A DNA stretch of 64,000 nucleotides from Sphaerobacter thermophilus DSM 20745 (GCF_000024985.1 NC_013523.1:620001-684000), one strand, 5' to 3'; shown: positions 31,577-39,874, numbered from the stretch's first letter. The notes: a model not told the origin generated them from the letters alone. Translations and numbers: made by a program.

Positions 31577-32416
31577 TCAGGCCACTCGCTCGGCGCGGAC
31601 GACGAGGCGGTCCTCGTACCGGCCGATGGTGCGGTCGAACACTCCGGCGCAGGTGATGAGCGTGATCGACTCGGTCGGCGTTGGGCCGACGATCTGGGCG
31701 ACTGGGGCGGTCGCCTCACGATAGACCGTCTTGCTCACCACCTGGTATTGGTACGTTGTCCCGTCGGTGAGGACAACCTCGATCACGTTCCCCACGTCGA
31801 TTGAGGGGAGATCCCAAAAGACGGCAGGTCCGGTGCCGGGGAAGTCGAGGTGCCCGGAGAAGACCGCGTTGCCGGGCCGACCGGGGAAGCTGGTGAAGTG
31901 GTACCAGGCGACCTCGTGCGGCTGCTCTGGTGCCTGCATCACCCGGTGGGCGTCGAGCCCTTTGACCACCACGGGCGCGTCGACTCCGAGGTCAGGGATA
32001 ACGAGCCGCGCGATCCCGGCATCGCTCGGGCCGGGTGAGTCGGGCGCGTCGCCGGGTTCGTCGGCGATCGCGACGGGAGACGGCGCTGCGGGCGTCGGCG
32101 TCGGCCGGCCCGGCGCGATGGTGTAGATGGTAGCCCGCGTGCTCTCAGGTGCGGCTGCCTGGTGGGCCGACCCATGCCGGTCGGCGGCGGTCAGCCAGGT
32201 CACGGCCTGGAATGCGCCGAAGGCCAGCACCGCTGCAAGCAGCCCGGCGGTGATGAGGATTGCCGCGGCCGCGAGTGGGGATGAGGGGCCGGTCGCCAGC
32301 CGATCGCGCCAGCCGGCCGTGGTGGCCGCAGCGCCGATCGTCGGAAGCGGGGCCGTGCGCTGCACGGCCGGATGGCTCGCGGTGCGGTGTGCCCGCGCCG
32401 AGCGACGTTGTTGCAT
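31577..32416 (-). CDS. Class E-type sortase
   Basis: 279 residues. N-terminal transmembrane anchor (about 47-75), Pro-rich linker, sortase domain with His189 (NAVFSGH), Cys256 (ITLITCAG) and Arg270 (YEDRLVV). It is 14 bases downstream of the large LPNTG-ending surface protein, the classic substrate-sortase pair. Convergent with fliO. Unlike the lipoprotein sortase at 6070 it has a standard membrane anchor. It may process both LPxTG proteins in the window; pairing is inferred from proximity. Confidence 0.93.
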   Translation of the reverse strand: MQQRRSARAHRTASHPAVQRTAPLPTIGAAATTAGWRDRLATGPSSPLAAAAILITAGLLAAVLAFGAFQAVTWLTAADRHGSAHQAAAPESTRATIYTIAPGRPTPTPAAPSPVAIADEPGDAPDSPGPSDAGIARLVIPDLGVDAPVVVKGLDAHRVMQAPEQPHEVAWYHFTSFPGRPGNAVFSGHLDFPGTGPAVFWDLPSIDVGNVIEVVLTDGTTYQYQVVSKTVYREATAPVAQIVGPTPTESITLITCAGVFDRTIGRYEDRLVVRAERVA

Positions 32417-32430
32417 CCGTCCCCCCCTCG

Positions 32431-34827
32431 CTACCGGCCGCCGGTGTTGGGCAGCCGGATGTCGTTTCCGGGTGCCGGAGTCGGCGTCGCCGTCGGCAAT
32501 GGCGTGGGCGTGAACGTCGGCCAGGGCGTGACCGTCGGGAACGGGGTCGGTGCTGGCGTGGCCGTCGGAGTCGGCGTGGGCTGCGGACTGGGCGACGGTG
32601 TTGTCGCAGGCGTGGCGCTCGGCGTGACGCTCGGCTCGGCGTCCGGCGTTGCAGCCGGGGTCGCGGTCGCCCCGGGCGTTGCGGTCGGCGTGGCCGCCGT
32701 CTGCTGCGCCTCGACCGCGCCGATGTCGCAGCCGTCTCCCTGGGGACGGGTCACGTGCCGCTGGTCCTCTGCCGGGCAGTTCGCCGGATCCCCGGCGTCG
32801 ATGGCGGCACTCCCGGGGCCGAGCGCATGCGTCGCGGTCGCGCCCCCGTTCTGCTGGAGCGGACCGAGCACGGCCTGGGCAAGGGTGCGGTCGCCGGTCT
32901 GGCCCAGCCCGCAGGTGTCAGTGTCCTCCAGATTGAAGCCGAGCGAGGTGACCGGCCCGGTGCAGTTCGCACTGACGAGGCTGTGGGCGATGATCGTACT
33001 GCCGAGGGTGAGCGTGCCGCCCTCATTCGCCAGGTTGCCGCCGGCGCGTGCGCTGTTGTAGGCGATCGTCACATTGCGCACGGTCGTGTCGCCGCCGGTT
33101 CCTGTGTAGATGCCACCACCTGCGCTGGCTCCGACGTTCCCGCTCACGGTGGCGTTGGTCAGCGTGGCAATACCTCGGTTCGCGAGCCCGCTCCCGTTGG
33201 TCGCGGCCGTATTCCCGCTCAGCGTCGAGAACGCCACGCGGACCTCCCCGGCGCTGGCGATCCCGCCGCCCTCGCCCGCGCGGGCGATGTTGTCGGCCAC
33301 CGTCGTGTCGCGCAGCGTCACGGTCGCACCTTGGGCGTTGTGGACGCCACCGCCGTCGACCTCCGCGATGTTGGTGGCAAGCAGTACCCCGTCGAGCGCC
33401 ATCGTGCCGGTGTTGCTTACTCCGCCGCCGGAGCCGGTCGCGCGGTTCCCGCGGAGGGTGACGGCCGTCAGGTCGGCCGTACCGGTGTTGGCGACGCCGC
33501 CGCCGGCCGCTGCCGCGTTTGAATCGACCGTGGTGTCGTCGGCGAGAGTGAGCGTGCCCTCGTTCGCGATCCCGCCCCCGTTGCCGGCCTCGGCGACGTT
33601 GCGGCTGACCGTCCCTCCGGTGAGGGAGAGGGTGCCCAGGTTCAGGATGCCCCCGCCGGGGCCGGTGCGAGCGGTGTTGTCGACCACCGTCGTATCGGCA
33701 ATCTCCATGGTCGCGCCGTCGGCGAGAATGCCCCCGGCTCGGACCGCCGCAAGGTTGCCGCTCACGATGCTGCTGGAGAGCGTCAGCGCGCCACCGGCGA
33801 TTCCGCCGCCTTCGTCCGCGCTGTTGTCGCTGACGGTGATCCCGGTCAGGTCAACGCTGCCTCCGACGGTGGCCAGCCCGCCGCCGGTGCGTGCCCGGTT
33901 GCTCGTGATGCTGGTATCTGCGACGGTGAGCGTGCCTCCCTGGTTGCGGACTGCCCCGCCAGAGGCGCCCGCTTCGTTCCCGGTCAACCCGCTCTGATCC
34001 GCGATCCGCACGGTGCCGCCGTCGTTAGACAACCCGCCGCCGTCGATGCCGGCAACGTTGCCGTTGACGTTGCTGTGAGTGAGCGTGACCACACCTGCGG
34101 CTGCGTTGGCGATGCCGCCGCCGTTGCCATCAGTCGAGTTCTGCTGGACAAGGCTGCGGTTCACGGTCAACTCACCAGCGTTGGCGATACCGCCGCCGTT
34201 GCCGCCCGCGGCACGGCTCCGCATCACCGCGCTGCTGGTCAGGGTGGCGGTGCCGCCGTTGAAGATGCCGCCGCCCGCGCCTCCCGCAACGTTGTCCTCG
34301 ACCGTGACGTTCACCAGCGCCAGCGTGCCCTGGTTCAGGATCGCCCCGCCGTCCGCGGCGACCTGGCCGGTCGTGTCACCACCGCGCGTCGTCAGGTTGT
34401 TGAGTTCGAGCGAAGCGCCCGCGTGGACGTGGAACACCCGGTCGATCCCGGCGGCATCGATGAACGTCCGACCCGCGCCGGCACCGGTGATGGTGAGGGT
34501 GTCGGTGATATCAAGGTCGCCGGTGGCCGCCGCATCTTCTCCGGTCCCGGTCAGTGAGAGCGTGAACGTGCCCTGAGGCAGCGCGATCACCGCCGCACCG
34601 GCTGCAGCGTTGGCCTCCTGGATCGCCGCGCGCAGCGTGCAAACGCCGTTACCCGGGGCCGTCTCGCAGGTGCCGTCCCCCGGCGCGGCGTCGGCGACGT
34701 CACCGAAGTCGGTCACGGTGTAGGTCACCGCTCGCGTCTGGTTGACCACGGCGAGGCCGAAGCCGGTCGCAAGGCCGAGGGCGACCGACAGGACCAGCAG
34801 CCTCCGGAACCCGAGCAGCTTCAGCAT
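32431..34827 (-). CDS. Large secreted CSLREA/beta-helix surface protein ending in LPNTGGR
   Basis: 798 residues. Signal peptide (LLGFRRLLVLSVALGLATGF region), then the CSLREA-type N-terminal module (TVTDFGDVADAAPGDGTCET, VCTLRAAIQEANA), many right-handed beta-helix repeats rich in Gly-Gly-Gly-Ile and N-T motifs (about 100-600), a choice-of-anchor-Q-type module (LGPGSAAIDAGDPANC, GCDIGAVEAQQ), a Thr-Pro-Ala stalk, and a terminal LPNTG followed only by GR and stop. The hydrophobic helix and positive tail of a sorting signal are missing. Start 34827 gives the signal peptide; the upstream extension lacks one. Proposed adhesin or S-layer-associated protein. Confidence 0.88.
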   Translation of the reverse strand: MLKLLGFRRLLVLSVALGLATGFGLAVVNQTRAVTYTVTDFGDVADAAPGDGTCETAPGNGVCTLRAAIQEANAAAGAAVIALPQGTFTLSLTGTGEDAAATGDLDITDTLTITGAGAGRTFIDAAGIDRVFHVHAGASLELNNLTTRGGDTTGQVAADGGAILNQGTLALVNVTVEDNVAGGAGGGIFNGGTATLTSSAVMRSRAAGGNGGGIANAGELTVNRSLVQQNSTDGNGGGIANAAAGVVTLTHSNVNGNVAGIDGGGLSNDGGTVRIADQSGLTGNEAGASGGAVRNQGGTLTVADTSITSNRARTGGGLATVGGSVDLTGITVSDNSADEGGGIAGGALTLSSSIVSGNLAAVRAGGILADGATMEIADTTVVDNTARTGPGGGILNLGTLSLTGGTVSRNVAEAGNGGGIANEGTLTLADDTTVDSNAAAAGGGVANTGTADLTAVTLRGNRATGSGGGVSNTGTMALDGVLLATNIAEVDGGGVHNAQGATVTLRDTTVADNIARAGEGGGIASAGEVRVAFSTLSGNTAATNGSGLANRGIATLTNATVSGNVGASAGGGIYTGTGGDTTVRNVTIAYNSARAGGNLANEGGTLTLGSTIIAHSLVSANCTGPVTSLGFNLEDTDTCGLGQTGDRTLAQAVLGPLQQNGGATATHALGPGSAAIDAGDPANCPAEDQRHVTRPQGDGCDIGAVEAQQTAATPTATPGATATPAATPDAEPSVTPSATPATTPSPSPQPTPTPTATPAPTPFPTVTPWPTFTPTPLPTATPTPAPGNDIRLPNTGGR

Positions 34828-35141
34828 GGGCAGCGCATCCTCCGAGTGACACCCCGGCAGCTCAGCGGGTGCCGGGTATATTCGCGACCGATGCGAAGAG
34901 ATCGGGCCGATGGGCAACGGATGAGGGGGAGACGGGCCACGCATCTCGTCCGCATCGAATGTACGTACACGTGTTCGCCTGGGTCAATGCGGGCCGATCG
35001 CCCACAAGTCCCTATTGGGGTGGGACGGCGGTCCCGCCGGCCGGTGGCCTGGGCACGGCCGGTGCGCATGATGCGGCTACGCCGGAGATGGGGCACAATG
35101 GTTTCAGCGATGGAACCGGGTACATGAAGGGGGACCAGGCG
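34828..35141. other. Divergent intergenic region with palindrome; no gene
   Basis: 314 bases between the beta-helix surface protein (minus) and the CoxG-like gene (plus). The palindrome at 34960-34969 is the only distinctive element; no tandem repeat or RNA was recognised. A frame on the plus strand that spans this gap ahead of the CoxG gene has no ribosome-binding site. Confidence 0.6.
34960..34969. promoter_or_regulatory. Palindrome TGTACGTACA in the surface-protein / CoxG divergent region
   Basis: Third perfect copy of the 10-mer; on the minus strand it reads TGTACGTACATTCG, close to the TGTACGTACATCG of the flagellar copies. It is 133 bases from the surface-protein start and 173 from the CoxG-like start. 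It suggests co-regulation of the surface protein/sortase pair with flagellar operons. Confidence 0.5.
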
Positions 35142-35570
35142 ATGGAGTACAGTGGGCAGGGCAGGGTCGCGGCCACCCCGCAGGCGGTGTGGGACTTCCT
35201 CACCGATCCGAACCGCTACGGTGCGTGCGCGGACGGCTTCAAGAACGTCAAGGTGGTCGACGACCGCCGCTTCACCTTTGAGCTCCACGCCTATGGTCAG
35301 CGGCTCAAGTGCGAAGGAACCTGGCTGGAGCGGGATGCTCCGCGGCGCGCCGTGATGCAGATCCAGGGCGGCGACTTCTTTGGCAAGGCCAAGCTCGTCA
35401 ACACCGTCGAGTTGGAGCCAGATGGTGACGGCACTCTGGTCCGCTGGCACGCCGACGTGAACCTCAGCGGCGTGATCGCCATGGTCGTCGGCGACCGGAT
35501 CGGGCCGATGGTCGAGCGAATCAACCAGTCGGTGCTTGCCTGTGTCGAGCGGGAGGTGGCGACCGGGTAG
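35142..35570 (+). CDS. CoxG/SRPBCC-family ligand-binding protein
   Basis: 142 residues. CoxG-type START/SRPBCC proteins bind small hydrophobic ligands; CoxG itself helps recruit carbon monoxide dehydrogenase to the membrane. The sequence shows the N-terminal helix ATPQAVWDFLTDPNRYGAC and C-terminal GDRIGPMVERINQSVLACVE helix of the fold. No C-terminal membrane helix (present in CoxG) and no cox genes nearby, so the CO link is not supported. ATG 35142 follows AGGGGG by eight bases. Confidence 0.75.
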   Translation: MEYSGQGRVAATPQAVWDFLTDPNRYGACADGFKNVKVVDDRRFTFELHAYGQRLKCEGTWLERDAPRRAVMQIQGGDFFGKAKLVNTVELEPDGDGTLVRWHADVNLSGVIAMVVGDRIGPMVERINQSVLACVEREVATG

Positions 35571-35600
35571 CCGCTCGTCGCCCCGCTGCGGGAGGGGAGA

Positions 35601-35813
35601 ATGCGCATGCGTGGTGAACATATCCTTCGCCTGGCGCTGGCAGGTCTCGTCGTGGGGGGTGTGGTGCGTTGGTATCGTCGCCGCACGCCCCGGCCGGTGC
35701 CTGTCGCACCGACCCTCAATGCCGAGGATGAGTTGCACGACGTTGTCGAAGAGGCGTCGAAGGGGTCGTTCCCAGCCAGCGACCCGCCTGGCTGGATTCG
35801 CATCCAGACCTAG
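35601..35813 (+). CDS. Small membrane protein with SFPASDPPGW tail
   Basis: 70 residues. A short hydrophobic helix (about 8-24) is followed by basic residues and a conserved-looking tail EEASKGSFPASDPPGW. The ESFPASDPPxW motif recurs in many small bacterial proteins of unknown function. GGAGG lies five bases upstream. It is 30 bases after the CoxG-like gene and convergent with the next gene (14-base gap). Confidence 0.65.
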   Translation: MRMRGEHILRLALAGLVVGGVVRWYRRRTPRPVPVAPTLNAEDELHDVVEEASKGSFPASDPPGWIRIQT

Positions 35814-35827
35814 TCCGCGCTACACCA

Positions 35828-37633
35828 CTAATCGCGCCGTGGCTCCGCCGGGCGGAGGATCCCCGTCTGCTCGAACACCCGGCGGACGATCGCGAGCGTC
35901 GATGCGTACGTCGAGTCCATCCCGTAGTAGGAGAGCCCACGGGCGCCGAGTGTCTTCGCGCGCGTGTACGGCGTGTCTGACGCGTAGTGGATGATGCCCA
36001 GGTCGATCGGGATCTCGGCCAGATTCACGTGCTCCCTCTGCCCGTGCCGGGTCAGGAAGGTGTCCTCGTAGAGCGCGCTCAGGTACGGCCCGGCCTCCAT
36101 CTCCACCACGGTGTAGTTCTCGCGGTAGAAGAAGTCGAGGTACTCGCGGTTCTGCAGGTAGGTGCCGAGTACGGTCACGGCCCGCTGATGGTCGAGCGCT
36201 GAACCGTAGACCAGAAACGGTGTCAGGTCCTCAACGCCGAAGCAGTTGCGCAGCCAATAGGTGTTGCCGCTGTGCTCGTCGAAGACCACGTCGGGGATCA
36301 TCACGTCGCCGATGCGGGCGTTGAGCGTGGCCGCTTTCCCGAGGATGTAGACGCCCTTGATCTGGTGGGTGCTCATCGCGATGCGCGAGAAGATATGGTA
36401 CGCGGCCATTCCGAGCGGGTAGTTGATGTTGATCACGACCGCATCGGAGGTTTCCGGCCGCAGCTCCCCGAGCGCGCGCAGGCGTGGGTCAAAGTCCTCC
36501 GGCTGGAGGCGATTCAGCTCAATGATCTGGACCGCGACATCCACCCCTGCTTCCGGCTCGATCGTCGTGATGCCGCGCTCCTCCTCCTCGGCGTTTCGGG
36601 CGGCCCGCTCCTCCGGGTGCGAGCCGTAGTAGAGCCGTGCGGTGTAGTAGAGGAAGTTGTCCCAGTTGCTGCGGCTGGTCCCGGCCTGCATGGCCCGGAG
36701 CTCCGGCAGCAGCTCGCGATTCTCGGTCTCCTCAACGAAGCGGACGAGCTGGTCCCGTCGGCGGCGAGCGGTGCCGGAGAGGATGTTGACGATGCTGTGG
36801 GTGTTGGACGAGATGAAGTAGATCGGCCGGTCGATCAGCTCGCGCTCCAGCAGTACCTTCTCGATCGGTGTCCACCAGCGGTGAGTCGTCCGAGCGTAAC
36901 CGACGTACGTGCCGCCGAGCATCTGGAGTGTGAGCCGCTTCTTGTCGCGCGCCACCAGCTCGAGGTTCTCCCACAGCCGGTCACCCCAGGCTCCCGCCAG
37001 GCGCTCCCAGTCGTTCGGGGCGATCATCAACCGCTCGCGCACTTCGTCCTCGACCTGCGGCGCCACCTTCCCGTCGGAACCCGCCGCCTCAGCAATCAGC
37101 GATCGCAGGCGGTCATCGCCGGCGATGATCCCGTGCATCTTGTTCCACTCGATCTGCCACGCGACGATGGTCGGTACCAGATCGTCGAGGTCCGAGGCCG
37201 AGGCGACGAACGCGGCCAGCACCGCCTTACCGTCGTACCACCAGCGCCGCCGCCGGCCCGGCGCGGTCACGCGTTCCCACTTCTCCAGGTCCGGGTAGCC
37301 CGCGCGGGCAAAGTTGTAGGCCGACTGCCCCAGCACGATGTGCTGGACCTGGACCATGCTCGCCGGGAGCCGGAGGGTGCTGTACATGAATGCGTTCATG
37401 TCCGGCGCCACCTCCTGGGCACCGGCGTGGAGGCTCGATTGGATATTCAGGTGGGCCGGCTCCAGCGTTTCAACCTTGATCGGCCCCGAGCTCTGGAGGA
37501 GCGTGTTGTAGGTGCGGACGTAGAGGTCGACCTCCCGCTTCCCGGCCGTATGCACCGGGGCATGCGCGTCGGTTCGGTGGCTCACCGAATCCTGCCCGAT
37601 CGCCTGCTCGCCCCTGACGTGATCGCTTGCCAT
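35828..37633 (-). CDS. Conserved protein of unknown function with phosphorylase-like C-terminal half
   Basis: 601 residues. The N-terminal half (about 30-300) is helical and Trp/Arg-rich with no family I can name firmly; it may correspond to DUF6909. The C-terminal half (about 380-590) resembles nucleoside phosphorylases of the PNP/UDP type: VYILGKAATLNARIGDVMIP, DVVFDEHSGNTYWL and the VVEMEAGPYLSALYED segment, which aligns with the ribose-binding Met-Glu of that family. The start has GAGAGGGGG six bases upstream; an upstream open extension runs antisense over a tRNA and was rejected. No signal or membrane segment. Activity on nucleosides is a hypothesis only. Confidence 0.75.
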   Translation of the reverse strand: MASDHVRGEQAIGQDSVSHRTDAHAPVHTAGKREVDLYVRTYNTLLQSSGPIKVETLEPAHLNIQSSLHAGAQEVAPDMNAFMYSTLRLPASMVQVQHIVLGQSAYNFARAGYPDLEKWERVTAPGRRRRWWYDGKAVLAAFVASASDLDDLVPTIVAWQIEWNKMHGIIAGDDRLRSLIAEAAGSDGKVAPQVEDEVRERLMIAPNDWERLAGAWGDRLWENLELVARDKKRLTLQMLGGTYVGYARTTHRWWTPIEKVLLERELIDRPIYFISSNTHSIVNILSGTARRRRDQLVRFVEETENRELLPELRAMQAGTSRSNWDNFLYYTARLYYGSHPEERAARNAEEEERGITTIEPEAGVDVAVQIIELNRLQPEDFDPRLRALGELRPETSDAVVININYPLGMAAYHIFSRIAMSTHQIKGVYILGKAATLNARIGDVMIPDVVFDEHSGNTYWLRNCFGVEDLTPFLVYGSALDHQRAVTVLGTYLQNREYLDFFYRENYTVVEMEAGPYLSALYEDTFLTRHGQREHVNLAEIPIDLGIIHYASDTPYTRAKTLGARGLSYYGMDSTYASTLAIVRRVFEQTGILRPAEPRRD

Positions 37634-37704
37634 CCGCGACCCCCTCTCGGCCATCGCCCCCTGACTCGTCACGAACCCATCGGCGGCGGGACGTCTGTGC
37701 CGCC

Positions 37705-37953
37705 TCACCTGCTGCGTGCTCGCACGGCCACGTCGAACGCCACTAGCATCAACCCGAAGAGCGCCGCGGCCAGGAAGACCAGTCCTCCCCACGGGAATGA
37801 CCGGGACACCCCGGTGCCGAACCCCGCCACGCTCACCACGAGCAGCGCCCAGCCGGCCGCCCCGGCCCAGCGACCCTGGCGGCCGTAGAGGTAGCCCACG
37901 ATGGGCAGATAGAGTGCCAGGATGATCACCAACGCGATCGCGGTCGACGACAG
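37705..37953 (-). CDS. Small two-to-three-helix membrane protein (start uncertain, perhaps CTG)
   Basis: 82 residues from a CTG at 37953. Hydrophobic helices occupy most of the protein (IALVIILALYLPIVGYLYG, WALLVVSVAGF and LVFLAAALFGLMLVAF) with a C-terminal VRARSR. AAGGAGG lies seven bases upstream of the CTG; the only in-frame ATG (38013) has no ribosome-binding site and would add a charged, Cys-rich segment. Function unknown. Confidence 0.55.
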   Translation of the reverse strand: MSSTAIALVIILALYLPIVGYLYGRQGRWAGAAGWALLVVSVAGFGTGVSRSFPWGGLVFLAAALFGLMLVAFDVAVRARSR

Positions 37954-38103
37954 AGCGCACCCTCCTTCGGAGTCGTGAGCCGGATCGGCGCCAGCAGCAC
38001 ATCGTGGCGGCATTGTAGGCACCACCCCGTTGCGCCCGCAAACTTGCCAAGCGTGCGAGTGGCCGCATAGGCCCGAGAGCACGTATACTTAGGCGAGCAC
38101 CGC

Positions 38104-38186
38104 GCCGAAGTGGCGGAATGGCAGACGCGGCGGTCTCAAAAACCGCTGCCCGCAAGGGCGTGTGGGTTCGACTCCCACCTTCGGCA
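38104..38186 (+). tRNA. tRNA-Leu (anticodon CAA)
   Basis: 83 bases. Acceptor stem GCCGAAG / CTTCGGC with discriminator A; anticodon stem-loop CGGTCTCAAAAACCG gives anticodon CAA (Leu, codon TTG). A variable arm (CTGCCCGCAAGGGCG) and T-arm GTGGGTTCGACTCCCAC are present, as required for a class II tRNA. The 3' CCA is not encoded. An integrase remnant abuts the 3' end. Confidence 0.96.
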
Positions 38187-38492
38187 CCCCCAGAATTCCT
38201 TATCCGGCGCGGAAATCGAAGAGGACCGGCCGTTAGGCCGGCCCTCGCTCCTCGGTTGACCCCAACGCTGACCACAACCGGGCTTGCCGATCCCCAGCAC
38301 GGCGACCATCGTGGCCGCCGCTTCGGCATGGAACGTCGGAAACAGGTGCGAGTAGGTGTCGAGGGCCAAGGTGATGATGGCGTGCCCCACCATCTCCGAG
38401 ACGACCTCCGGATGGGTGCCGCGTGCCAGAAGCAAGATCGCGCAGGTGTGGCGCAGATCGTGGATCTTGTTTGACGGCTCTGTATCACTGGG
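38187..38492 (-). pseudogene. Remnant of a tRNA-associated tyrosine integrase (C-terminal fragment)
   Basis: The minus-strand frame reads KIHDLRHTCAILLLARGTHP, then EVVSEMVGHAIITLALDTYS and HLFP: the catalytic HxLRH box, the GH position and the nucleophilic Tyr of phage-type integrases. A stop (38493-38495) interrupts the frame immediately upstream and no N-terminal part is present. The fragment abuts tRNA-Leu, the typical integration target, so this is the scar of an integrated element. I found no second copy of the tRNA 3' end in the window. Confidence 0.8.
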
Positions 38493-38685
38493 TTATCGTC
38501 GCGGCGGAACTGTTGGCTTAGGCGATCGGTTGGGAAGGATGTCGGCGGGATGCCTGCCGCCGGCTGCCGGTTCGGTCGTGGGTGCTGGCCTCCGAATTCG
38601 GGTTTGGGGATCGGCGGGCTCGGTACCTGGCTCTGGACCGGACGGGTTCCCGGGGCGGTGACGTGATGGATGCAGGGGCAGCGGG
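38493..38685. other. Intergenic stretch upstream of the hcnC-like gene; nothing recognised
   Basis: About 190 bases continuing from the integrase remnant. No promoter, riboswitch or gene could be supported. Confidence 0.5.
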
Positions 38686-39801
38686 ATGCTGGTAGCTGAT
38701 GCCTTGCCACGACGGGCGGATGTCGTGGTGATCGGGGCCGGGGTGTTCGGTGCGGCGACGGCGTTCCACCTGGCGGAGGCGGGGGTGGATGTGGTCGTCG
38801 TCGAACGCGGCGACTTCTGCAGTGAGGCCTCGGGTGCCAACGTCGGCCTCGTGTCCCTGTCCCCCAGGCCTCCCGGACTAATGGCCGATCTGTGCCGGCA
38901 TGCCACCGACCTGTACGAGGCGCTGAGTGATCGCCTGGGCCGGGAGGTCCATTTCCAGCCCACCGGGGTGATTCGGGTGGGGATGACGGAGGAGTCCCTC
39001 GCCGATGTGATCGACTGGGCCGAGCGGCAGCGGTCGGTGGGGATCGAGGTCGATGTCTTGTCCGGCGAGGAGCTTCGGGAGCTTGAGCCGCTGCTGCCGG
39101 AGGGGGTGCTTGGGGGGTGCCACACGCCACGGGGTGGCTTCGTGTCTCCCTTCGCGGTGGTGGCCGGGTATCTCGAGCGGGCGCGGGAGTTGGGAGCGAC
39201 GCTGGTACCCATGACCACGGTCACGGGGATCACCGTCCGGGGCGGACGGGTGGTCAGCGTCGACACGACCCGTGGGCGGATCGAGACGGACGCCGTCGTC
39301 AATGCGGCCGGTGCCTGGGCGGGTGAGGTCAGCGCGATGGTGGGGCTCCACACGCCGATCACTCCAATCCGCGGGCAGGTGTTGGTCACCGAGCCGATCG
39401 CCGGCTTGCCGCATCGCGTGGTGATGGGGATCTCCCCGTCGATCCGGAGTACGTGGGCTGCGAACGGAATCATCGGGAGCATCCAGGAGGATGCGGGCTT
39501 CGAGAAGCGGGTGACCCTGGCAGTGATGCGGGACTTTGCCCGGGGGATCACCGAGATGTACCCGCACCTGCGGGAGGTGCAGGTGATCCGGGCGTGGTCG
39601 GGTTTGCGGCCCAAGACGCCAGACCAGATGCTGATCCTCGGCGAATCGGAGCAGGTGCCCGGGTTCGTGGTAGCCACGGGTGGGTTCGACATCGGGATGA
39701 TGCTCGGCCCGGCGGTTGGGGAGGTCGTGGCTGATGTGGTGCTGGGGAGAACACCCCGGTTTGACCTGACACCAGCTCGACTGGACCGCTTTGCCGCGTG
39801 A
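38686..39801 (+). CDS. FAD-dependent amine/amino-acid dehydrogenase subunit (HcnC / OoxB / DAO type)
   Basis: 371 residues. The N-terminal dinucleotide fold VVVIGAGVFGAATAFHLAEA binds FAD; C-terminal GLRPKTPDQMLILGESEQVP and GFVVATGGFDIGMMLGPAVG match the DadA/glycine-oxidase family. Together with the two genes downstream it reproduces the three-subunit layout of hydrogen cyanide synthase, opine oxidase and D-hydroxyproline dehydrogenase: a catalytic flavoprotein, a small 2Fe-2S protein and a second flavoprotein. The substrate (glycine, D-hydroxyproline, an opine or other amino acid) cannot be decided here. Confidence 0.88.
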   Translation: MLVADALPRRADVVVIGAGVFGAATAFHLAEAGVDVVVVERGDFCSEASGANVGLVSLSPRPPGLMADLCRHATDLYEALSDRLGREVHFQPTGVIRVGMTEESLADVIDWAERQRSVGIEVDVLSGEELRELEPLLPEGVLGGCHTPRGGFVSPFAVVAGYLERARELGATLVPMTTVTGITVRGGRVVSVDTTRGRIETDAVVNAAGAWAGEVSAMVGLHTPITPIRGQVLVTEPIAGLPHRVVMGISPSIRSTWAANGIIGSIQEDAGFEKRVTLAVMRDFARGITEMYPHLREVQVIRAWSGLRPKTPDQMLILGESEQVPGFVVATGGFDIGMMLGPAVGEVVADVVLGRTPRFDLTPARLDRFAA

Positions 39802-39874
39802 GGCGTTGCGGAGTCGGTCGTCACGGAATCCGAGGGGGCGAGTGACCCTCCCAGGGGCTCATGGAGGAGGTTGG

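Noticed and set aside
32431-34827. CRISPR-like or DNA-level tandem repeat in the beta-helix gene
   Set aside because: The repeats are degenerate protein repeats without fixed spacing or identical spacer boundaries; they reflect the beta-helix fold.
35142-35570. Carbon monoxide dehydrogenase accessory role for the CoxG-like gene
   Set aside because: No coxL/M/S genes nearby and the C-terminal membrane helix of true CoxG is absent; kept as SRPBCC only.
38104-38186. Attachment-site direct repeat of the tRNA 3' end
   Set aside because: I looked for a second copy of the T-arm/acceptor sequence elsewhere in the window and did not find one.
38223-38238. CCGGCC/GGCCGG hairpin after tRNA-Leu as a tRNA terminator
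   Set aside because: Short stem, no T-run, and it falls inside the integrase remnant; not supported.
35828-39130. An open frame of about 1100 codons running from the hcnC-like gene through the tRNA into the conserved protein
   Set aside because: It passes antisense through a tRNA and through part of a well-supported plus-strand gene; only the part from 37633 has a ribosome-binding site and family-like sequence.
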